Shown in pieces: positions 46,425 through 55,100 of a DNA stretch of 64,000 bases. Below the pieces are notes generated by a model that saw nothing but the letters and a program-made list of their open reading frames with translations, was not told the DNA's origin and did no database searches. Origin of the DNA: a virus; IMG/VR virus record IMGVR_UViG_3300025127_000024, positions 1 to 64,000 of that record; one strand, given 5' to 3'. How positions within the stretch are numbered: position 1 is the stretch's first letter; every line of letters starts with the position of its first letter. The translations under genes were made by a program, and so were the position numbers.

Positions 46425-47567
46425 ATGGCAGATGCTAAGATTACAGTACCCAAAGAAGGGTTACCTAAAAAAGACGACAACGTAGTTAAACTAGATTTAA
46501 CTAAAAAAGCGCAAGAATTAAAAGAAAAAGAAAAACAAGAAGACAATGCCGTTCAAGCACAAAAGACAGATGATAGCAATGCTGTTGTCGAAGAACAAAA
46601 AGACAGTAGCAACAGCGAAGGAGTGGTTGAAGAAGTACGGCCCACCGAAGAAAAACTAGAATCCCCTATACAAGAAGTAAAAGAAGATGAAGCTAAGGTG
46701 GAGGAAAAGGTTGAAGAAAAAATAGAACAACCAGTTGAACAAGTTCAACAACCTGTTGAGTTACCTGAAAACGTAGAAAAACTAGTTTCATTTATGAAAG
46801 AAACAGGTGGTACGGTTCAAGACTATGTTAGATTAAACGCAGACTACTCTAATGTAGATGGTGACACATTGTTAAAAGAATACTATAAGCAATCAAAACC
46901 ACATTTAAATAATGAGGAAATTAATTTTTTAATGGAGGAAAAATTTGCTATAGATGAAGACACTGATGATGAGCGAGACATCAAGAGAAAAAAACTTGCT
47001 CAAAAAGAAGAGGTTGCAAAAGCTCATAATTTTTTAGAAGGACTTAAAACTAAATATTACGATGAAATCAAGTTGAGGCCATCCGTTAGTAAAGACCAAC
47101 AAAAAGCTATGGAGTTTTTCAACAGGTATAACGAAGATAAATCTAAAATAGAGAAACAGCACGAAAGATTTAAAGCTGATACACAGAAGCTTTTTAACAA
47201 CGATTTCAAAGGTTTTGATTTCAATGTTGGTGAAAAGAAATATAGGTATAGCGTAAAAAATCCTGACGCCGTTAGTGAGAAACAGTCTAATCTAAACAAC
47301 TTTGTCGGGAAGTTCTTAGACAGTGAAGGTAACGTTAAAGATCCAAGAGGTTATCACAAAGCTCTATATGCCGCAGAAAATATCGATAACATAATAACAC
47401 ACTTTTATGAACAAGGTAAGTCAGACGCTGTAAAGGAAGTAGTAGAGAAATCTAAAAATCCTTCGTCAGCTGATAGACCTACGCAAGTTACTTTAGGTGG
47501 ATTAAAAGTTAAAGCTATTAGTGGTATGGATAGTTCTAAGTTGAGAATTAATAAAAAATTTAAATAA
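46425..47567 (+). CDS. Scaffolding protein
   Basis: A 380-residue protein with an extremely charged, Glu/Lys/Gln/Val-rich N-terminal third (VEEVRPTEEKLESPIQEVKE; EEKVEEKIEQPVEQVQQPVE), a helical middle and a basic C-terminus. This composition and its position directly before the major capsid gene fit an internal scaffold whose basic end binds capsid. No protease motif is seen; a separate prohead protease was not recognised. Confidence 0.8.
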   Translation: MADAKITVPKEGLPKKDDNVVKLDLTKKAQELKEKEKQEDNAVQAQKTDDSNAVVEEQKDSSNSEGVVEEVRPTEEKLESPIQEVKEDEAKVEEKVEEKIEQPVEQVQQPVELPENVEKLVSFMKETGGTVQDYVRLNADYSNVDGDTLLKEYYKQSKPHLNNEEINFLMEEKFAIDEDTDDERDIKRKKLAQKEEVAKAHNFLEGLKTKYYDEIKLRPSVSKDQQKAMEFFNRYNEDKSKIEKQHERFKADTQKLFNNDFKGFDFNVGEKKYRYSVKNPDAVSEKQSNLNNFVGKFLDSEGNVKDPRGYHKALYAAENIDNIITHFYEQGKSDAVKEVVEKSKNPSSADRPTQVTLGGLKVKAISGMDSSKLRINKKFK

Positions 47568-47581
47568 AAACTTAAAGAAAA

Positions 47582-49075
47582 ATGGGATATTTTAATGCTA
47601 ACGACCCGTTAGGTCAATTTTCATTGGTACCGACTCCAAAGAAAATGCTAACGAGTACGTCGTACTTAGACTTTACTGGCAACGCTGCAGGCGGTGATCC
47701 AGTAAATAACTTTGCACAACAGTATCTACCTGAAATCTACGAAGCGGAAGTTGAAAGATACGGAAACAGAACAATCGGAGGTTTCTTAAGAATGGTAGGC
47801 GCTGAAATGCCAATGACTTCTGACCAGGTAATTTGGTCAGAGCAAAACAGATTACATATTGCCTTTACAGGAGCTTCTATTGCTGCTGATGGTAGTAATG
47901 AAATCACTGGTCTTGCTGGACAAGATTCTGCTGGAAACGATATTATTCCTTCAATTAGAAAAGGACAAACTATCGTTGTAAGTAACAACACAAGTTTACT
48001 TAGCACTAAGTGTTATGTTAAAGCTGACCCTGTTGCTGCTGGTGGAAAATGGAAAATTGTAGCTTATTCTTACGATCTTGCTAATTTAAATACTTTAGTT
48101 GGAGCTGGACAAATCGATGTATTTGTATATGGTTCTGAATTTGCTAAAGGTACTGCAGGAATGGAAGGATCTATTGAGCCTAGCTTTACTCAGTATCATA
48201 ACTCACCTGTAATCATCAAAGATAAATACGAAATCAATGGTTCTGACACTGCTCAGATCGGTTGGGTTGAAGTTGCTGTTGAAGATGGTACATCAGGATA
48301 CTTATGGTATTTAAAAGCAGAAGGTGAAACTAGACTACGTTTCCAAGATTATTTAGAAATGGTAATGATTGAAGGAGAAAAAGCTCAGGCTGGTTCTGCT
48401 GCAATTGGTGAAGATCTTCTAAACTCTACTGTAAAAGTAAAAGGTACTGAAGGTTTATTCGCTGCTATTGAGTCAAGAGGTAATATCTATGATAACTATG
48501 CTTCTGGACAAGATGCTGGTGGTAACGCTAGAACTTCACTACAAGACTTTGACTTAATTCTTCAAAACCTTGATAAGCAAGGTGCTATTGAAGAAAACAT
48601 GTTATTCTTAAACAGAGCTACTGCTCTAAGTTTTGATGATATGTTAGCTGCTCAAAACTCTTATGGTGCAGGTGGTACATCTTACGGTGTATTTGAAAAC
48701 TCTGAGGAAATGGCTTTAAATTTAGGTTTCTCTGGTTTCAGAAGAGGTTCTTATGACTTCTATAAAACTGACTGGAAATACTTAAATGATGCTACAACTG
48801 GAGGATTAAATGAAACTGTTGATGGTGTATTAGTACCAGCTGGAACATCTACTGTTTACGACCAAATGCTTGGCGCAAACATCAGACGTCCATTCTTGCA
48901 TGTTCGTTATAGAGCATCTGAAGCTGATGATAGAAGAATGAAAACTTGGTTAACAGGTTCTGTTGGTGGTGCTTACACTACTGGAGATGATGTTATGAAA
49001 GTACATTTCTTATCAGAAAGATGTTTAGTAACTCAAGCTGCAAACAACTTTGTTATCTTTAAATCGGTAGCATAA
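47582..49075 (+). CDS. Major capsid protein
   Basis: A 497-residue protein, HK97-fold candidate. N-terminal FAQQYLPEIYEAEVERYGNR then TIGGFLRMVGAEMPMTSDQV resembles N-arm and spine of podovirus capsid proteins, and the C-terminal FLHVRYRASEADDRRMKTWL also fits. It uses more C-ending codons than its neighbours, as expected for a very abundant protein. It is followed by a stable hairpin at 49092. Position after portal and scaffold is standard. Confidence 0.88.
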   Translation: MGYFNANDPLGQFSLVPTPKKMLTSTSYLDFTGNAAGGDPVNNFAQQYLPEIYEAEVERYGNRTIGGFLRMVGAEMPMTSDQVIWSEQNRLHIAFTGASIAADGSNEITGLAGQDSAGNDIIPSIRKGQTIVVSNNTSLLSTKCYVKADPVAAGGKWKIVAYSYDLANLNTLVGAGQIDVFVYGSEFAKGTAGMEGSIEPSFTQYHNSPVIIKDKYEINGSDTAQIGWVEVAVEDGTSGYLWYLKAEGETRLRFQDYLEMVMIEGEKAQAGSAAIGEDLLNSTVKVKGTEGLFAAIESRGNIYDNYASGQDAGGNARTSLQDFDLILQNLDKQGAIEENMLFLNRATALSFDDMLAAQNSYGAGGTSYGVFENSEEMALNLGFSGFRRGSYDFYKTDWKYLNDATTGGLNETVDGVLVPAGTSTVYDQMLGANIRRPFLHVRYRASEADDRRMKTWLTGSVGGAYTTGDDVMKVHFLSERCLVTQAANNFVIFKSVA

Positions 49076-49091
49076 GTTTAATATAAGGTAA

Positions 49092-49107
49092 GGGCGCTTC
49101 GGCGCCC
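49092..49107 (+). terminator. UUCG-capped hairpin after the major capsid gene
   Basis: GGGCGC-TTCG-GCGCCC, a 6-bp GC stem with the very stable UUCG loop, extended by AAGGTA/TACCTT outside it. No T tract follows, so it may be a partial terminator or a 3' end that protects capsid mRNA. It starts 17 nt after the stop. Confidence 0.75.
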
Positions 49108-49140
49108 ATATACCTTTAACTTATTTAATTATATTATATC

Positions 49141-49905
49141 ATGAAACAACAAGTAAATATTACAAAACCAGAAAACTGGGAAGTAAAAGATCGAGTATAC
49201 ATACTCAAAGGTGCAAAAACACCGTTAACAAGAACAATTCCAAGTAAGCATACGCAAAGATACCCTATGACTCATTTTGATAAAAAATTAGGTTATCAAA
49301 GAGAGTTAAGATATGCTACTAACCAACCATCAGTGTTTGTTGATGAACAACAAGGTCCAACAACTCTGTCTCATATTGTATTTAGAGATGGTACGCTTTC
49401 AGTTCCTAAGGAAAATCAAGCGCTACAGATATTATTATCAGAATATCATCCATTTAAAAATAGAATATACTCAGAATTTGATCCTGTAATTCAAGCTAAA
49501 GATGAGTTGAATGAATTAGAAATACAATTAGCTGCATTAAATCTAGCTAATCAAATAGATGTTAATCATCAAGAAGCTATATTAAGAGTAGAACAAGGTA
49601 GTGATGTTAGTAGCATGACTGCTAAACAAATTAAAAGAGATATTCTTTTATTTGCTAAGCAACAACCTAGAACTTTTATAGCATTAGCTCAAGATGAAAA
49701 CATACAGTTAAGAAACTTTGGTATACACGCTGTAGAGCAAGGTATATTAAAGTTGTCTAATGATCAAAAAACTTTTAAATGGGCTAAAAATGGTAAAAAA
49801 ATTATGACAGTACCATTTGACGAGCATCCTTACTCAGCCTTAGCTTCGTTCTTTAAAACAGATGAAGGCATGGAGGTTTTTAAATCAATAGAGAAAAAAC
49901 TATAG
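49141..49905 (+). CDS. Hypothetical virion-cluster protein
   Basis: A 254-residue protein. It has N-terminal ENWEVKDRVYILKGAKTPLT and SKHTQRYPMTHFDKKLGYQR, a beta-containing middle (FVDEQQGPTTLSHIVFRDGT) and a helical C-terminal half (IQLAALNLANQIDVNHQEAI). It is set apart by hairpins on both sides, between the capsid and adaptor genes. A head-completion or decoration function fits the place; no family recognised. Confidence 0.6.
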   Translation: MKQQVNITKPENWEVKDRVYILKGAKTPLTRTIPSKHTQRYPMTHFDKKLGYQRELRYATNQPSVFVDEQQGPTTLSHIVFRDGTLSVPKENQALQILLSEYHPFKNRIYSEFDPVIQAKDELNELEIQLAALNLANQIDVNHQEAILRVEQGSDVSSMTAKQIKRDILLFAKQQPRTFIALAQDENIQLRNFGIHAVEQGILKLSNDQKTFKWAKNGKKIMTVPFDEHPYSALASFFKTDEGMEVFKSIEKKL

Positions 49906-49926
49906 AAACATGTAATATTAATATAG

Positions 49927-49944
49927 GGCTCGTTCACTCGGGCC
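49927..49944 (+). terminator. GC hairpin between virion genes
   Basis: GGCTCG pairs with CGGGCC (one T-G) around the loop TTCACT, followed after an AT-rich stretch by an A run before the next ATG. Like the hairpin after the capsid gene it lacks a T tract, so read-through or processing is likely. Confidence 0.6.
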
Positions 49945-49968
49945 TTGTATTATAATAAAAAAAAATAA

Positions 49969-50901
49969 ATGGCAATAAACGTAAATCAAGTCTACAAAAC
50001 GGTTTTACTTATACTTAATAAAGAGCAGAGAGGTTATTTAACTCCAGATGAGTTTAATAAAATAGCTACTCAAGCTCAGTTAGAGATTTTTGAAAGTTAT
50101 TTTGAAGAATTAAATCAACAGTATAGATTGCCAGACAACAACAGTGAATACGCGGATAGACTTAAAAATTTAAGAGAAAAACTATCTGTATTTCAAGAAT
50201 CAGGATCTTGTTCTTATGTAGGTCCTTATTTTAGCTTACCAACAAATTCTTCTACAGCGGTAAGCGCACAAATAACCACAACAACTTCACAAGTTTATCC
50301 TATCCCTTTAAACGCAGGAGAAACAGACTCTGGTCAAATATCAGTTACAATGTCAAATGCTTTAAACGTACAAGAGCCTTTAGCTGAGTTTACAGACTGG
50401 ACTGTATCAAATAATGTTTTAAATCTGGTTAATATACCTGTTGCTGGAAGAACTATAATAATAACTGTTACTGATTTTAGTGTATATAAATTAGGGACAG
50501 TTATACATAAAGATGAAAAAGAAGTACAGTATGTTCAACCTAATGAGCTTTTAGAGCTAAATTTATCACCTTTAACTAAACCTACAGAATACTATCCTGT
50601 ATATAAATATAAAGATTATCAAATATTTGTTTATCCTACAAGTATAACTAGTGAAATATCTTGTACATTTTTAAGAAAACCATTAAATCCTGTGTGGAAT
50701 TTTACAGGTAACAGTGCTAATAATAATTATCAATACGTGTATGATAATATTAACTCTGTAAGCTTTGAGTTGCATCCTTCTGAACAAACAGATTTAATAT
50801 TAAAAATATTATTATACGCGGGTGTTGTAATTAAAGATCCACAAATAATACAAGTGGCTGCTCAGCAAATTGCTTCTGATATGCAAAACGAAAAAAGTTA
50901 A
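49969..50901 (+). CDS. Neck/tail-assembly protein
   Basis: A 310-residue protein with MAINVNQVYKTVLLILNKEQ, RGYLTPDEFNKIATQAQLEI and FESYFEELNQQYRLP, a helical start I recall from Bacteroidota podoviruses. A beta-rich C-terminal half follows (EYYPVYKYKDYQIFVYPTSI). It lies before the adaptor gene. Its role, head completion or tail-muzzle attachment, is inferred from order. Confidence 0.65.
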   Translation: MAINVNQVYKTVLLILNKEQRGYLTPDEFNKIATQAQLEIFESYFEELNQQYRLPDNNSEYADRLKNLREKLSVFQESGSCSYVGPYFSLPTNSSTAVSAQITTTTSQVYPIPLNAGETDSGQISVTMSNALNVQEPLAEFTDWTVSNNVLNLVNIPVAGRTIIITVTDFSVYKLGTVIHKDEKEVQYVQPNELLELNLSPLTKPTEYYPVYKYKDYQIFVYPTSITSEISCTFLRKPLNPVWNFTGNSANNNYQYVYDNINSVSFELHPSEQTDLILKILLYAGVVIKDPQIIQVAAQQIASDMQNEKS

Positions 50902-50907
50902 TAACAA

Positions 50908-52143
50908 ATGGCAAAATTAATACCTTACTCTATACAACCTCCTAGTGATGGATTAATCACAGAGACTAATCAAATCTATTATTCTGGAGAACAAAACATA
51001 TATGTAGAAGCAAACGATAGTACTGAGGTAGAACTTGGTTTTGATTCACAGCTTATATATAAAACAAACAATACAACTGCTATTGATTATGCTTTAAATA
51101 ATTTTAAAATATTAATAAGCACAGATGGCGGTTTTACTTTCACAGAGTATTCTATTCAAAATGGATATAGCGCTGTAACATCGTCTAGCTTAGTAAAAAA
51201 TATATTAACATTTCCAGCTGCATTACCACAATACAGTTATGTTAAGATAAAACTAAACACGCCATCTAAACAGCAAAACTTTGGTGGATATTCTTATATA
51301 AAACTAAACGATATTATAAATAACTTTATGGTTGCTTATGTGGGTCAAGGTAAATTAATACCAGATGTTAAAAGAACTGATGTTATTTTTCACGCTAAAA
51401 GATCTCTTCAAGAATTTAGCTATGATACGTTAAGAAGTATAAAATCACAAGAGTTAAATATACCACCTAGCTTAAGTGTTATATTACCACAAGATTATGT
51501 TAATCATGTTAGGTGTTCTTGGGTTGACAATCTAGGTGTTCAGCATATAATATATCCTGTAAATAATTTATCAACTAATCCGTACGCTATACCTTTACAA
51601 GATGATGAGGGTGTACCTACTAACGATAACTTTGGTAACAACTTAAAAGGTACTTCACTAGTAGAAAAAAGATGGGCAGAGGCTAATGATAGAAAAATAA
51701 CAGGTGTATTTGAAAATTATGAAAACATAGAAAACTGGGGCTGGTATGGATATGACTGGGGCTGGGGAGGTTTTTATGGTAAAAGATATGGGTTAAACCC
51801 AGAAACCACTCAAGTAAACGGATGGTATAATATAAATGACAGAGAAGGTAAGGTTTCTTTTAGCAGTGATTTAGCTGGTAGATTAATTGTATTTGAATAT
51901 ATATCAGATGGATTATCTACTGATTTAGACACTAGAGTTCCTAAAATGGCAGAAGAAGCCATGTATGCTTATATAAATTATGGTATATTAGCTAGCAGAG
52001 CCAATGTTCAAGAATATATAGTTCAAAGATATAGAAAAGAAAAAAGCTCTAAACTAAGAAATGCAAAAATAAGATTATCTAATATTAAACTTGACGAATT
52101 TGTACAGGTTATGAGAGGTAAATCTAAAATAATAAAACACTAA
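50908..52143 (+). CDS. Adaptor/ring protein (portal-tail connector)
   Basis: A 411-residue protein with a beta-rich N-terminal domain, then DIINNFMVAYVGQGKLIPDV, KRTDVIFHAKRSLQEFSYDT and LRSIKSQELNIPPSLSVILP. This helical connector block, with a following Trp/Tyr-rich segment (WGWYGYDWGWGGFYGKRYG), matches podovirus neck or ring proteins of P22 gp4 / T7 gp11 kind as I recall them. A C-terminal helix is basic. It would dock on the portal and receive the nozzle. Confidence 0.75.
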   Translation: MAKLIPYSIQPPSDGLITETNQIYYSGEQNIYVEANDSTEVELGFDSQLIYKTNNTTAIDYALNNFKILISTDGGFTFTEYSIQNGYSAVTSSSLVKNILTFPAALPQYSYVKIKLNTPSKQQNFGGYSYIKLNDIINNFMVAYVGQGKLIPDVKRTDVIFHAKRSLQEFSYDTLRSIKSQELNIPPSLSVILPQDYVNHVRCSWVDNLGVQHIIYPVNNLSTNPYAIPLQDDEGVPTNDNFGNNLKGTSLVEKRWAEANDRKITGVFENYENIENWGWYGYDWGWGGFYGKRYGLNPETTQVNGWYNINDREGKVSFSSDLAGRLIVFEYISDGLSTDLDTRVPKMAEEAMYAYINYGILASRANVQEYIVQRYRKEKSSKLRNAKIRLSNIKLDEFVQVMRGKSKIIKH

Positions 52144-52149
52144 AGTTAA

Positions 52150-55100
52150 ATGGCTGAAATTAAAAACAGTTTCTTAAAATCTAAAATGAACAAAGACCTA
52201 GATGATAGGTTGGTTCCAAATGGAGAATATAGAGACGCGGTAAATATATCGGTTGGAAGATCAGAAGGTGATGACGTTGGTGCGTTAGAAAACATTTTAG
52301 GTAACGAAGAGGTTCATTCTAATACTGGCTTAACTTGTATTGGTTTATATTTCGATAACATTGGTAATAGAATATTTGAGTTTTTAACTAACTATACAGA
52401 TCCAAAACCTTTACAACTAATACCTGCAGACACTACTGATACTTGTAAAATAAGAGTAAAATCTTTTGACGGTTCTCAACCATATTATACTTTAGTAGAA
52501 GGTAGTTTTCTTAATTTTTCTATGGGTAAAGATTTTTTAATACACTCTGTAAACTTAGTTGAAAATCAACTGTTTTGGACTGATAACAGAAATCAACCTA
52601 GAAAAATAAATATAGATTTAGCTATAAACGACCCTAATCATTATAAGTATGAATGGCAAATATCTGTTGCTAAATATTCTCCTATAACACCAATATCACT
52701 TGTAAAAAAAGCTAGTTTATTAGTTGATTCCGCTACGACAAACTCAACTGTAAGATTAAAAAAAGCTGGAGCAAACGGTGTACCAGAGGTTGGAATGACG
52801 GTAATAACAAATGGAACTACAAGTTGTAATTTTGTAACCGTGCTTACAGTAGATGATAGTCAAACAAACTTTTATGAGTTAACACTGACAGATGCTATAA
52901 ACGTAAGTGTTGATGACATTGTTTATTTATTTATATCTACAATGACTAACGAGAGCACAAATCCTAATTGGCCTGGTGATCCAGATTATTTAGAAGCTAA
53001 ATATGTTAGGTTTAGTTTTAGATTTAAATATGAAGATGATGAGTATTCAACATTTGCTCCATTTTCACAAATAGCGTTTATACCCAAGCAAAAAGGTTAT
53101 TTTATAGATGGTGACGAAAAAGATGCTTTTAGAAGCACGGTTATTAGATGGTTTGAAAACAATGTTAATCAGATAGCTTTATTAATACCACTTCCTAGTA
53201 AAGCAACACAAATACTCACAAGATATAAAATATCTGAGATAGATGTATTATATAAAGAAAGTGATAGTCGAGTTGTAAAAATACTTGAAACTTTAACAGC
53301 TGCTCAAATACAAGCTAATAATAATGAAAGCAATGTTTATGAGTATGTTTATAAGTCGCAAAAACCATATAGAAGTTTAGCTGAAAACCAAACAACTAGA
53401 GTGTATGATAAAGTTCCTGTTAGGGCTATATCTCAAGAAGTATCAGGAAACAGAGTAATATATGGTAACTATTTTGAAGGCTGGACACCTCCACCTAGTT
53501 TAAATTATAAATTAACTTTTCAAGAAAAAGGAGATTCATTTGACAACTTTATAGAGTATCCAAATCATACTGTTAAAGAAAATAGAAATTATCAAGTAGG
53601 TGTTATATTAGCAGATAAATACAACAGACAATCTTCTGTTATTTTGTCTACATTAGACGATATATCTTCAAGTGCTATAGAAAAAGGATCAACTATATTT
53701 GCTCCTTATAGTAGTGTGACTAGTCCTTATAATGTTAAATGTTATAATGGTAGTGCTATAAGATTTTTATTAGAAAGCTCTATATCTTCTGCTAGAAACA
53801 TACCAACTGGAGTTCCAGGTCTGTATGCTGTTCAACAAAAAAATGGATTTGCTATAAACGCCGGCGCTGTGTCAAACACTAGTTATACTTTTACTTTTGA
53901 TACAACTTCTACATTTGATAATATTCCTTCAATTGGACAATATTTAAGAGGTGAGTATCAAGACTATGTAGAAATAACTGCTATAACTGGTCCAAGCTTA
54001 TCTAATGCGTATACTATAACTTGTAATGAAGATATTAGTTTAAAATACAATACAAACAAAGCTTTACCCTCAAGCGTAGAAGACGTTAAGTTTTCTTATT
54101 TGTTAAATAAAGATGGTTGGTATTCATATAAAATAGTTGTTAGACAACAAGAAGTAGATTATTATAATAGCTATTTAGCTGGTATGCTTAAGGGTTATCC
54201 GCTACAACAAACATCTGGTTCTAACACGGTTTACACTACAATAAGTCCCGGTAATAATCTTCCTGATTATGTTATGCCTGAAATACAACATGGGGTTAAT
54301 ACCACAGATTTTCCTGTAGGAGAAGAAAATAAAACAGCACATGTAGTTCTTATAAATGACAATATAAATAAAATACCTAGAGATTTGTCAGAGGTTGGTC
54401 CTGATCAAACTCAATATAGAAGTAGTGAAGAGTTATTTGGTAGAGTTGAAAATTTTGAATCAGTTTGTGAACTTACTGAAACAACTGGGTATATCCCCCT
54501 AGCTTCTCAAGCTATGGTGAATTATATAGAATATGACTCATCTGATCCTAACCTACCCTCGTGTATAGCTAGGTTAAGAGTTGGTGATGGTGTAGAGGGA
54601 GTTGGTAGTAATAATACAGGTAGTATAAACTACCCTGATGATTGGTATAAAAATACTGTAATAAATAGAATAGATCAAGACTTTGCTTTAGATGCTGTAG
54701 ATACGTCTTTAAATAGTGTAACTAATAATACAGATGTAGAGCTGAGTACTTTAAATGCAACTTTAGGTAGCTGGTTTGCTACAGCTGGCGTTGGTGTAAT
54801 ACAAGCTACTAATAATAATGATGAAACTTTTGCAACTGACGGTGTTACAAATTTAACTGTAAGTAACGTTGATAATACAGGAGCTAAAACAATAATAACA
54901 TTTAATACAGCTGTTGATATAGGTGCTGGTGGTGTTATTAAATTTAAATATCCTCAAGGCACAGGAAGAATATACTTTCAACCATCACAATTAGTTTTAT
55001 CATCTAATCAAAGCGGTAGTACAATGTCTTTTAAATTTTTCTTAGAAGAAAATAGACAGTATTACCCTGCAACTAAAGCTGACGTTGTTAGTACTATAGC

